Of a DNA stretch of 33,312 nucleotides, positions 16,601 to 23,546 are shown piece after piece. The position numbers and the translations under genes are program-made. The stretch lies in contig CAUJJL010000194.1 in NCBI GenBank assembly GCA_963205455.1, forward strand, positions 1 to 33,312, read 5' to 3'. The stretch is from Verrucomicrobiota bacterium. Lineage in GTDB: Bacteria > Verrucomicrobiota > Verrucomicrobiia > Opitutales > Opitutaceae. The notes under the pieces were generated by a model. That model searched no databases. It worked only from the letters and a program-made list of their open reading frames with translations, and was not told where the DNA came from. The number at the start of each line of letters is the position of its first letter. The stretch's first letter is position 1.

Positions 16601-18647
16601 AAACATGGGAGCCGTCCGGATTTGTGCCGGGAATATTCGTCTTCACCGGCGTAACAGGCGGAAGATTCGAGTCGTCCACGGGAATATCCTTCCCCTTCGC
16701 AGCCGCCCAGACGCGCTTGTCACGGTTTGCAGTCATCACGTCACGCTGGGTCATCTCCTCCTGCATGACCTGAAAATTGCTGATCTTCGGGCCGCCTTCG
16801 CCAGACACATAACTCAGCGAGGAGCGTCCGCCATAGATGTTGTAGCCATCAACGGTACGGTAGCGGCTGTGCCACATTTCATTCTTGGCATTGACCGCCT
16901 GCTTCAGGAGCGACCAATCACCGCGAGGCGCGTCCTCACCCGTGAGCGTCTTGAAGATCACAGGAGCGAAGGCGGCATCACCTGACGCATTCAGGTGAAC
17001 GCCATCGAAAGTGAGTGTCTTCCCGGCCTTTGCAGCCTCCGCGTAAAGTGCCTTGGATGGTGTGAACAAATCGACAAACGTCACGCCTGCTCTGTCCCTC
17101 GCAACCTCAGCCATCGCCGCGGCATACAATGCGAGGTTGCGGTTCGTGGATTCGGGAATCGCGAGATTGGGATCCGGCATCGCCTCAGCGGCAATCGGCG
17201 AGAACAAAACGATGCGTGGCGCACCGGCGCCGCTGTAATTCTTTGCATGCGTCTCCTGAAGGAATCGTGCGAGATCCTCCTTGAACTTGGGCAGGCCTGC
17301 CTCTCCGTGGAACGACTCATTGAAACCAAAAAAGGCGAACACCACGTTCGCGCCCACCCGCGTCAACCACTCGTCCGGCGTTCCGAAGTCCTTTGACCGC
17401 GCACGCGTCGCCACCTCATCGCCGGAGAAGCCGAGATTGCGGACCACGAGATTGTACTGCGGATACCGGGCATGGATCAGTGTCTCCAGCGACCCCTGAT
17501 GCTGCATCCGGTCGGCGAGCGCGTTGCCGATGAAGGCGATCCGTTCGCCCGGGGCCAGCGTCAACGGTAAACCGACACGTGAAGGAATCACCGGGGTCGG
17601 CTTCGCATCCGCACCGCCACCCGGCGCCCGGGGTGTCCCCTCGCGCAGGGTCTTGCCCAATGCATGGTCCGCGGGAGTCAGCCCGACGCGGTATCCATTG
17701 AATCCATACGCTGTGGGTGTATAAGGATCGACCAGACGCACATCTGCCTTGCTGGGAACCTTGCGACCCAAACCCCAGTAGACGCCGTTGACAACCAGCC
17801 GACGCAGGTTCTCTTCCGTGAAATCGGTTGCCGCACCCATGGTGATCGTGAGGATGCGATTCTCCTTTCCGGCCTCATTCCGGTAGACGCGCGTCCACGC
17901 TACCGGCATCGCGGGCGAATTTACCGGCTGCTCCTTCTTGTCGATGGAACGTTTCTTGATGGTGTTCGCGGGCGGATCGCTGCGATTCATGCCCGAAAGC
18001 ACGAGCCCGCGCAGGAGAATCGTGGCATCCGCAGGCGGGTAGGCTTCATAGACATCCGTCGTGCCGAAGACCTCCCCCACCCCGCGAAGCAACGGGTTGG
18101 ACTTCTCCGAGGGCTCGATCACGGCACGTGTCGCCTCGACCTTGTGCCTGCCCCAGTGCGAAACCCATTGCTCCCCGAGCACCCGTTTTCCGAAATCGGT
18201 GAACGAGGCATACTGCCCGCCCGGAATCTTGAAGGCATGCGTTGAGGTGCGCAACGCGATGATCGGCACACCGCGACGGTAGGCGTCGACGAAGTGCTTC
18301 ATCGCCCCTTCAGGCCAGTCGCGGAAGCGGAGAGACATCACGATGGCATCGGCCGTGTCCAGCGCCTCGGCGCCGGGAAGAGACTTCGTGTTATTGGGAT
18401 TGATCAGCCCATCCGGATCGAGCGCAAACAGCACCGTCGTCTTGAATCCGTGCCGCTGGCTGAGGATCTTTGCCAGCATCGGCAACGCCTCCTCGCTGCG
18501 ATACTCCTCATCGCCGGACAACAGGACTACGTGCTTCGCCGCCGGTGGATTTCCAGGCGGTGAAAACACGAGCGTCTTGTCAGCGGCGGCAATCACGAGA
18601 GGAGTGCATAGGGCAAGGACCAGGAGGAGTGCGCGACGACGGATCAT
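13665..18647 (-). CDS. Giant exported fusion: ThuA - SGNH - PVC-type propeller dehydrogenase - HEAT - azurin-like cupredoxin
   Basis: A 1660-residue extracytoplasmic protein with a signal peptide (residues 1-21). Domains in order: a ThuA-like glutamine-amidotransferase fold (about 36-295, with VVLLSGDEEYRSEEALP and LRTSTHAF); an SGNH-hydrolase fold (about 365-570, with VRNLGFSGDE, FGFNES and DGVHLN); the PVC-type membrane-bound-dehydrogenase beta-propeller (about 690-1035), with two DTDGDGRAD calcium-type loops at 752-760 and 795-803; HEAT-like helical repeats (about 1050-1460); and a cupredoxin (about 1505-1632). The cupredoxin ligands are His1545, Cys1614, His1619 and Met1623, with exactly the azurin Cys-x4-His-x3-Met spacing. 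The SGNH block I reads GNALADRM, so the nucleophile serine is Ala375. No CxxCH heme site is present. It probably oxidises a sugar or polyol and passes electrons to copper; the substrate is unknown. The start at ATG 18647 lacks a visible Shine-Dalgarno. Confidence 0.92.
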   Translation of the reverse strand: MIRRRALLLVLALCTPLVIAAADKTLVFSPPGNPPAAKHVVLLSGDEEYRSEEALPMLAKILSQRHGFKTTVLFALDPDGLINPNNTKSLPGAEALDTADAIVMSLRFRDWPEGAMKHFVDAYRRGVPIIALRTSTHAFKIPGGQYASFTDFGKRVLGEQWVSHWGRHKVEATRAVIEPSEKSNPLLRGVGEVFGTTDVYEAYPPADATILLRGLVLSGMNRSDPPANTIKKRSIDKKEQPVNSPAMPVAWTRVYRNEAGKENRILTITMGAATDFTEENLRRLVVNGVYWGLGRKVPSKADVRLVDPYTPTAYGFNGYRVGLTPADHALGKTLREGTPRAPGGGADAKPTPVIPSRVGLPLTLAPGERIAFIGNALADRMQHQGSLETLIHARYPQYNLVVRNLGFSGDEVATRARSKDFGTPDEWLTRVGANVVFAFFGFNESFHGEAGLPKFKEDLARFLQETHAKNYSGAGAPRIVLFSPIAAEAMPDPNLAIPESTNRNLALYAAAMAEVARDRAGVTFVDLFTPSKALYAEAAKAGKTLTFDGVHLNASGDAAFAPVIFKTLTGEDAPRGDWSLLKQAVNAKNEMWHSRYRTVDGYNIYGGRSSLSYVSGEGGPKISNFQVMQEEMTQRDVMTANRDKRVWAAAKGKDIPVDDSNLPPVTPVKTNIPGTNPDGSHVFLSGEEAIQKMTVSPGLKVNLFASEKEFPELVKPVQMAWDTRGRLWVSVWPSYPERTPTSEKGDSLLIFEDTDGDGRADKCSHFMDDLNCPTGFQFFKDGILLMQAPDLWYVRDTDGDGRADWKERVVMGLDSADSHHTANSLAYEPGGAIYLSDGVFLRSQIETRNGVLRNIDGAVYRYEPLTQKIETYASYNFMNPHGRTFDRWGNDLIVDATGNETFFGAAFSGKIDYPAKHPKMKQFWTRPARPSAASAIITTRQFPDEFQGNFINGNVIGFQGFYRVKVVEDGSGLHGERLPDLLSSSDPNFRPVGISVGPDGGLYILDWHNPIIGHMQHHLRDPNRDAIHGRIYRIICEDRPLLKQPKIYGQSIETLLDLLKEPENHVRELAKIELGKHEAGKVMAAADAWMKRLNPNDPDYAHQLTEVLWLHQWHNVVDAPLLRRLLRYPEPNVRAAATRVLCYWRDRIPDAVQLLKVQAADENPRVRLHAIRAASFISSPEAVDAALASIGRPFDYYLDYTLGETLKQLRPHWISQLEDVAALEKENPMKIEFLLRTVPIQDLLGMKRNDRVREQLVKRTGVSQATRAEVLEELVQSEKRSGAELLLGYLKQTGDNDRRAMARLLANRPSVELKAVRGRLAAFAIEETADVQPFGWAALVAADGSFDTAWTEASHGQAAILALVSGIPSLADVELRARALPLLIPLLAPLAELTKETSALQAAAIRAAVSCRREPEAVFEALTALISAKQNVPTAVSGMRQLPRNAWHSSSAPLLGEALVAWAESYTAAERTTPEFLDLAQTTREFLDQLPGDRVAPLRERLIRLSVPVFTVRTVHEEMRYDTLRLVVEAGKPFRITLENEDSMLHNLVIVKPGARERVANAAVVMSPEKLDAQGRAYVPASPDILAATRLLDAGQSETITLTAPSEEGIYEYVCTFPGHWTLMWGQLIVTRQLNASLPPAAAVAPAGPPVPNGNHSHPN

Positions 18648-18669
18648 GGTTGAGGTGGAAATGTTGCCG

Positions 18670-18695
18670 GGATGCCAGGCATGAGCATGGCATCC
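18670..18695. other. Intercistronic hairpin between Gfo/Idh gene and the giant fusion gene
   Basis: In the 75-base gap ahead of the fusion gene, GGATGCC (18670-18676) and GGCATCC (18689-18695) form a 7-bp stem with a 12-base loop. An overlapping alternative, ATGCC-A-GGCAT, occupies 18672-18682. No T-run follows. It could be an mRNA processing or attenuation element that sets lower expression of the very large downstream gene, but it may be chance. Confidence 0.35.
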
Positions 18696-18722
18696 TCGAA
18701 ACGATGCCTTATTCGAAACAAG

Positions 18723-19862
18723 CTAGGCCGATTTGACATTGACCCAGCGACCGGTGCGGGCGGATGCAAGCACGGCATCGGTCACGTAGTCGGTTGCGAG
18801 GCCGTCGCGGAATGTCGGGGCGGCGGGCTTCCCGGATTCGAGGCCCTCGATGAAATCAGCCACCTGGTGCACAAACGAATGCTCGTAGCCTATCTGGAGT
18901 CCGGGCACCCACCATCTCTTCATGTAGGGATGCTCACCGTCCGTGACATGGATCGAGCGCCAGCCGCGGAGGGCCCCGCTGTCGCGATGATCGAACCACT
19001 GCAGGCGATGCAAATCATGCAGGTCCCAGAAAATCGAGCCGTGCTCGCCGTTGATTTCGAATGTGTAGAGCGCCTTGTGTCCGCGCGCATAACGCGTGGC
19101 TTCGAATGTCGCGAGCGACCCGTTCTTGAACCGGGCCAGGAAGAGACTGGCGTCATCGATGCCCACCTTCGCCATCTTTCCGGTGCCGGCATGCTTGCGC
19201 TGCTTGACGAAGGTCTCCGTTGTCGCGGTCACCGACTGGATGCCGCCATTGAGCCAGAGCGCTGTGTCGATGCAGTGCGCGAGGAGATCGCCAGTCACGC
19301 CGCTTCCCGCAACGGCCACATCGAGCCGCCACGTCCCGGGTCCACCCTGGGGAACGTCCGCTGATATCGTCCAGTCCTGAAGGAATTTTGCCCGATAGTG
19401 AAACACCCGGCCGAGTTTCCCTTCGTCGATCATCTGCCTCGCTAGCGTGACGGCAGGAATGCGGCGATAGTTGTACCAGACCATGTTCGGCACCTTGGCC
19501 TTTTCAACGGCCTTCACCATCCTGAGCGCCTCGGGCGAATTCATCGCAAGGGGCTTCTCGCAGAGGATCATCTTTCCGGCCTTCGCGGCAGCGAGGGCAA
19601 TTTCCGCGTGAACATTGTTTGGCGCGGCGATGTCGATTACATCGATGTCTGCGCGCTCGATGAGCCGCTTCCAATCCGTCTCGACCGATTCATAGCCCCA
19701 CGTGTCGGCGAACGCCTGCGTCTTGGCGCCGTCACGCCCGCAGGCCGCCTTGAGCACCACCTTGTGTTCGAGGGGAAAGAAATTGTTGACCCGTCGAAAG
19801 GCATTCGAGTGGGCGCGGCCCATGAAGCCGTACCCGATCATGCCAACATTGAGAGTTTTCAT
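18723..19862 (-). CDS. Gfo/Idh/MocA-family NAD(P)-dependent oxidoreductase
   Basis: A 379-residue soluble sugar dehydrogenase without signal peptide, so cytoplasmic. The N-terminal Rossmann domain has the dinucleotide loop GYGFMG (Gly10, Gly12, Gly15) and the hallmark CEKPLAM with Glu102-Lys103-Pro104, where the lysine is the usual catalytic residue. The C-terminal alpha/beta domain carries GDLLAHCID, with Asp192 and His196 at the positions of the family's active-site pair. Its closest family roles are oxidation of sugars at C3 or C1 and of inositols. Here it is third in an operon with two isomerase-like genes, 24 bases after the TIM barrel gene and upstream of ThuA and DUF1080 domains. That combination recalls ThuA/ThuB-type 3-keto-sugar metabolism, in which the dehydrogenase is a Gfo/Idh/MocA member. 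The substrate is inferred, not seen. Confidence 0.93.
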   Translation of the reverse strand: MKTLNVGMIGYGFMGRAHSNAFRRVNNFFPLEHKVVLKAACGRDGAKTQAFADTWGYESVETDWKRLIERADIDVIDIAAPNNVHAEIALAAAKAGKMILCEKPLAMNSPEALRMVKAVEKAKVPNMVWYNYRRIPAVTLARQMIDEGKLGRVFHYRAKFLQDWTISADVPQGGPGTWRLDVAVAGSGVTGDLLAHCIDTALWLNGGIQSVTATTETFVKQRKHAGTGKMAKVGIDDASLFLARFKNGSLATFEATRYARGHKALYTFEINGEHGSIFWDLHDLHRLQWFDHRDSGALRGWRSIHVTDGEHPYMKRWWVPGLQIGYEHSFVHQVADFIEGLESGKPAAPTFRDGLATDYVTDAVLASARTGRWVNVKSA

Positions 19863-19886
19863 GTTTCGTTTTTGAAGGTTAAGGGG

Positions 19887-20933
19887 TTATTCCGACCAGC
19901 CGTGATTCTCACGCACCTGAATCATGGCCGCGAGAATGTCGTTCCAGGTCTGCTGCTTCATCATAGTCTCGTTGGGAAACATGCAGCCGTCCCAGCAGAT
20001 GTGACGCATCTTCTTGGTCACCTTGCCGCGTCCATCCCGCAGCCAGTAGGCCGAATCACGGATGATGTTCAGCTTGCCCTTGGGATCCGTCGCCAGGCAG
20101 TGCCGGCCGGTGTGATCGTGCGTGCCCGACCCGAAGACGCTGCCGTCATTCTGCGCCACATGGAAATCGATCGTCCAGGGGCGCAGCGCGTCCGTCAGTT
20201 TCTTCAGCGCCTCATGAGTCGCGCCGGGCTCCCAGTGAAATTTTTTCGGCACAATGCGGTGCGCGGGCGCGTTCTCACCGAGCGTGTAGAGGAGCGTGTG
20301 CGACATGTCGGCCTGAAATCCGAGCACTTTCGGCTGCCCCACGGCTTCCAGCAATTCCAGCATGTGTTTCCACGAGTGCATGCCGCCCCAGCAGATTTCG
20401 CCCTCGGCGGCGAGCCGCTCTCCGTGGTCCTTCGCAACCTTTGCCGCCTCGCGAAACGTGGCGGCGATCAGTTTCGTATTGGCCTTTGGATTCTTGGCCC
20501 AGTCGCCCACCGATGCCGATGAGTCGATGCGGACGATACCGGAGGGACGCACCCCAAGTTCACGCAGTTTGGCGGCGATCCGGCACGCCTGACGCACCTG
20601 GGCGACAAATTTTTTCCGATCCTCCTCAGAGCCCATTGCAGAGCCTCCGCCAGTCGGACCCCAAACGGGAGCGACCACCGAGCCGGCGACGAGTTTTCTT
20701 TTCTTTAATTTGGCGGCGAGCTCCTTGATGGCGTTGTCGTCGCTGTCGATCGGTGTGTGCGGCGCGCTCAGGAAGAGATCGACCCCATCAAACCGGACGC
20801 CGTCGACCTCAGCCTTGGCAGTGAGATCGAGCATGGTGTCGAGATCGATGAAGGGTTCAGCGCCTGGGCTGCCCTTGCCGACGAGGCCGGGCCACATCGC
20901 GTTGTGCAATTTTGGATAATTGTTTTGAGGCAT
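19887..20933 (-). CDS. Sugar phosphate isomerase/epimerase (xylose-isomerase-like TIM barrel)
   Basis: A 348-residue cytoplasmic protein of the xylose isomerase-like / AP endonuclease 2 TIM-barrel superfamily. The divalent-metal site is suggested by acidic and histidine residues at strand ends: AAEGEICWGGMHSW (Glu about 178, His about 184), QADMSHTLL (Asp, His, about 208-211), DFHVAQNDG (His about 254) and HICWDGCMF near the C-terminus. FDGVDLFL near the N-terminus is a barrel strand typical of the family. It has no signal peptide. Lying between a cupin isomerase-like gene and a Gfo/Idh/MocA dehydrogenase, it probably isomerises or epimerises a keto-sugar intermediate. TIM barrels of this family occur with DUF1080 in 3-keto-glycoside loci. 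The exact reaction is unknown. Confidence 0.88.
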   Translation of the reverse strand: MPQNNYPKLHNAMWPGLVGKGSPGAEPFIDLDTMLDLTAKAEVDGVRFDGVDLFLSAPHTPIDSDDNAIKELAAKLKKRKLVAGSVVAPVWGPTGGGSAMGSEEDRKKFVAQVRQACRIAAKLRELGVRPSGIVRIDSSASVGDWAKNPKANTKLIAATFREAAKVAKDHGERLAAEGEICWGGMHSWKHMLELLEAVGQPKVLGFQADMSHTLLYTLGENAPAHRIVPKKFHWEPGATHEALKKLTDALRPWTIDFHVAQNDGSVFGSGTHDHTGRHCLATDPKGKLNIIRDSAYWLRDGRGKVTKKMRHICWDGCMFPNETMMKQQTWNDILAAMIQVRENHGWSE

Positions 20934-21024
20934 GGTATGTGGAGGTTGATGCAGTTGAGGAGTGAAGAGGGAGGATTCGCGGGATTACCTGCCCCGTCCC
21001 TCGGACAGGATCCGCGCTTGCAGG

Positions 21025-22290
21025 TCAAAACGTGTTCGCGCGATACGCACCCATCGCAGGCGCGTCGGGATTTGCTTCAGGACCAAAATAGCGGAGCATC
21101 ACCAGTGGCTCCACGGAACTTGTGTTCTCAAACGTGACGCCCGCCTTAGCAGCCGCCTCCGTGCAGAACACCTCGTCCTCCGTGAGTTCGTGGAATCGGA
21201 TGAGCTTCGGGCAGTCGAGTGCGAGCTTGTTCATCCTGCCCCTGCCCTGCACGGTGATGAGGCCGTAGGCGCCGCCGTCCTTGATTGTGCATTTCGCGCC
21301 CGGGTCGAGGGTCAATTCCTTCGCCGAGAAGAGCTGCTGCCCCTTGATGCGTCCATAGACGATCCATCGGTCTACGTAGCCTTCGCTGCGCGTATCAGCG
21401 ACCGGCACGGGCTCGAGGTAATGGTTGTCCTTGAAATTCGGGTCGAGATTTTCCTCCCAGTCCAACTGGTCGACGATGAAGTCGAGGTCCTGATGCTTGT
21501 CCTTGGGCATGTCCTTCACGAGAAGCGACCACGGCACCTCGCGGCCCTCGACCAGCGACTGATACATGCCGAACACATCGGAGCCCCACTGGGGTTCGTA
21601 GGTGCAAAGCGATCCCGGGGCATGGAGCACGCACGGCGGGATGAGCCAGCCCGTGCCCGGCTTGAGGCGGTAGGCTCGGGAAAGATCGAGAATGCCGTTG
21701 TCGCCCTTGTTCCAGCGCTCGAGGGTCCTGCGAACCTGCGCGCGGGTCGTGCCCGGCTCGAGTCCCATAAACGTGTAGGGGAAATTGTTTCCCACATTGT
21801 TGTGCTGCGGCGGAAAGTAGTACGATTCGGGCTTGCCCTCCTGTCCCACCAGCGCCGCCTGTGCCTGCGACTGATGCATGTGGTGCGGAATCGGTCCCAT
21901 GTTGTCGAAAAACTTGGAGTACACGGGCCACTTCCGGTACTTGTTCCAGATCGCCGGACCGATGAGTCCGGCGCCACACTCGGCGACCGCGTCGGCCAGC
22001 GTGTAGCGCTGGCCCCCGGTCACGACATAACTCAGCCCCTCGTCCGGCGTGCGGTTCTCGTTGGCGGCAGGTGTGGTCGACGCGAACCAGCGTTCATCAA
22101 TGCCGCCGCGGTTCAGCCCGTAGGCATAGAGGTCGTCCGGATGCAGCTTGAGCCGCTTGCCGGGCTGCAGGAAGGAGCGGGGCACCCAGCAGGGCGCGAG
22201 CCGGAGCAGCCCGCCTGTGTCGGCGAGGGAGCCCTCGACGAGCGATTTGACGTTGGACCGGACGGTCTTGAGCGAAGTGACTGAATTCAT
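21025..22290 (-). CDS. Cupin-fold protein, phosphomannose-isomerase-like (function unassigned)
   Basis: A 421-residue cytoplasmic protein, the first gene of the catabolic operon. The centre and C-terminus look like a double cupin related to class I mannose-6-phosphate isomerases. Visible signatures are PIPHHMHQSQAQA (about 136-148, metal-binding histidines), YTFMGLEPGTT, and the cupin strand LKPGTGWLIPPCVLHAPGS with another candidate metal histidine. The second barrel carries LTLDPGAKCTIKDGGAYGLITVQGRG. I start at ATG 22290; a GTG two codons earlier (22296) is possible, and no Shine-Dalgarno is visible for either. By position it may isomerise a sugar or keto-sugar feeding the TIM-barrel protein and dehydrogenase downstream. 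I recognise the fold but not a characterised family member. Confidence 0.75.
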   Translation of the reverse strand: MNSVTSLKTVRSNVKSLVEGSLADTGGLLRLAPCWVPRSFLQPGKRLKLHPDDLYAYGLNRGGIDERWFASTTPAANENRTPDEGLSYVVTGGQRYTLADAVAECGAGLIGPAIWNKYRKWPVYSKFFDNMGPIPHHMHQSQAQAALVGQEGKPESYYFPPQHNNVGNNFPYTFMGLEPGTTRAQVRRTLERWNKGDNGILDLSRAYRLKPGTGWLIPPCVLHAPGSLCTYEPQWGSDVFGMYQSLVEGREVPWSLLVKDMPKDKHQDLDFIVDQLDWEENLDPNFKDNHYLEPVPVADTRSEGYVDRWIVYGRIKGQQLFSAKELTLDPGAKCTIKDGGAYGLITVQGRGRMNKLALDCPKLIRFHELTEDEVFCTEAAAKAGVTFENTSSVEPLVMLRYFGPEANPDAPAMGAYRANTF

Positions 22291-22723
22291 GAGCACAGAA
22301 AAAGGGATCCGACAGCAGTCATTGTCCTTTGATCAATGAGAAACGTGCGCGCGATGGAATGGGGCATGCATGCCGGATTTCGTGAACAATCTTGCCAGCA
22401 AGGATCGACTGTATCGCAGCCGGGCGGGCTTGGCTAGGATGACGACGGCATTCTTTTGTAGAAAAGCGTCAGTTCTGAAAGCCGGACCAACGACCGATTC
22501 TCGAACAACTCAAATTGAGGATTCCCGCGCAACCGCCGCCCAAAATCACCTCCGCCCAAGCGAACACCAACGGAGCCCGTGTAGAGCAGACATTGAGGAT
22601 GTCTCCCCTGATTTGCAGCCACTTACAAATCTCGGATGCCCGAATCCACGACTTCGGGTTAACATCTTCCCCGAGATCTTGAGGTGGAGGCACCCACATC
22701 CGGCACTCCGCGCAAACACCCGC
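22291..22723. promoter_or_regulatory. 433-base intergenic region upstream of the catabolic operon, with two dyads
   Basis: This gap contains the likely promoter of the minus-strand catabolic operon and the 3' side of the araC gene. Two dyads stand out near the operon start: a perfect 12-bp palindrome GGCATGCATGCC at 22363-22374 and CTTGC-CA-GCAAG at 22391-22402, centred 28 bases apart. A smaller TTGATCAA palindrome is at 22329-22336. These are operator candidates for the neighbouring AraC-type or an unlinked LacI/GntR-type regulator. The remaining part (about 22410-22723) shows no gene, RNA or clear repeat. Confidence 0.4.
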
Positions 22724-23458
22724 TCATCGCTGGTGGCGTTCCCGGTAGGATCCCGGGGTCTCTTCCATGAATCTCCTAAATTCCCGATTGAAATGACTCT
22801 GATCTGAGAAGCCAAATTCCGTGGCTATTTCCGCCATGGTCTTGCGGGAATTGACAAGGGCATGGCAGCTCAGCCTTACACGAAGTTGCCTCACATACAC
22901 CTGAGGCGTGCAACGATAGTGCGCCTGAAACTGACGCTCAAACGCACGCAAGGAAAGGCCACAGGCGCGCGCGAGATCTGCGTTGGACAGCGAACGGCCA
23001 ACCTGCTCGCTGATGTGGCGGATGGCGATGCTCATGGGCTCATGCCGCGGCGGACCGACCGGAATCGATAGCGGACGCGTGATGCCCGCGGTTCCCACGA
23101 CCCTGCCCTTGGCGTCGTGCAAGGGAATCTTCGTGGTCGAACACCACCGGGCAGTATGGTTGTATCGTCCCACCAGTTCCACGCGGCCGACGATGTGCTC
23201 TCCAGAAAGAGCACGCTCGTCATCCACCCGGTATTGTTCCGCCAACTGCAACCCACACAGGTCGTAGTCGGTCTTCCCCAGGACGGCGTCGCGGTCCTCC
23301 ACCCCAAAATTGAGAAGAAAGGAGCGGTTTACCCATTGGTAGTGACCCGTCCTGTCCTTGATCCACATGGGGGCATCCTCCAGGGCGTCGCACAGGATGA
23401 TGGCTTCAGACGCAGCCGCCCCGATGCGTTGCAGGGATGCGTGAATTGAAAGCGCCAT
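22724..23458 (-). CDS. PAS-domain AraC-family transcriptional regulator
   Basis: A 244-residue regulator. The N-terminal half (about residues 15-130) is a PAS sensor domain: DAPMWIKDRTGHYQWVNRSF, a GKTDYDL helix and the strands KIPLHDAKGRVVGTAGI that end the fold. The C-terminal ~100 residues are a double helix-turn-helix AraC domain: LSNADLARACGLSLRAFERQF for the first HTH and MAEIATEFGFSDQSHFNREF with the classic FGF-SQ-FNR signature for the second. I chose ATG 23458 because homology begins there; the frame continues to a TTG at 23539 with unrelated sequence. It reads toward the carbohydrate operon, 433 bases away, and is divergent from the heme-bearing PVC gene, so both are likely targets. 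A ligand-binding PAS in place of the usual cupin suggests sensing of a small molecule or redox state. Confidence 0.92.
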   Translation of the reverse strand: MALSIHASLQRIGAAASEAIILCDALEDAPMWIKDRTGHYQWVNRSFLLNFGVEDRDAVLGKTDYDLCGLQLAEQYRVDDERALSGEHIVGRVELVGRYNHTARWCSTTKIPLHDAKGRVVGTAGITRPLSIPVGPPRHEPMSIAIRHISEQVGRSLSNADLARACGLSLRAFERQFQAHYRCTPQVYVRQLRVRLSCHALVNSRKTMAEIATEFGFSDQSHFNREFRRFMEETPGSYRERHQR

Positions 23459-23546
23459 GGAGAGGGACGATTGGTAACGTATACGACACCCTAGCGGCCA
23501 GTCCGGTTGCCGACAAGGCTCTGGAAGCCTTCCTTGCAACCCGTGA
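23459..23546. promoter_or_regulatory. Divergent araC / PVC-cytochrome regulatory region with 18-bp dyad
   Basis: These 88 bases hold both divergent promoters. An imperfect 18-bp dyad occupies 23473-23490: GGT, two mismatched bases, the perfect core CGTATACG, two mismatched bases, ACC. Fourteen of 18 positions are symmetric. It begins 15 bases upstream of the araC start codon, so a bound protein could repress araC or activate the PVC gene. No convincing -35/-10 pair was found by eye. Confidence 0.4.

Noticed and set aside
13665..18647. C-type heme site in the ThuA-SGNH-dehydrogenase fusion
   Set aside because: No CxxCH occurs anywhere in the protein; the terminal redox module is a cupredoxin instead.
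20962..22284. 440-codon plus-strand frame opposite the cupin gene
   Set aside because: Mirror frame of a gene with cupin motifs; no domain or coherent hydrophobic pattern, so treated as a shadow.
22370..22807. 145-codon plus-strand frame in the gap upstream of the catabolic operon
   Set aside because: No recognisable domain, no ribosome site, and it runs about 80 bases into the end of the araC gene. Not excluded, but not supported.
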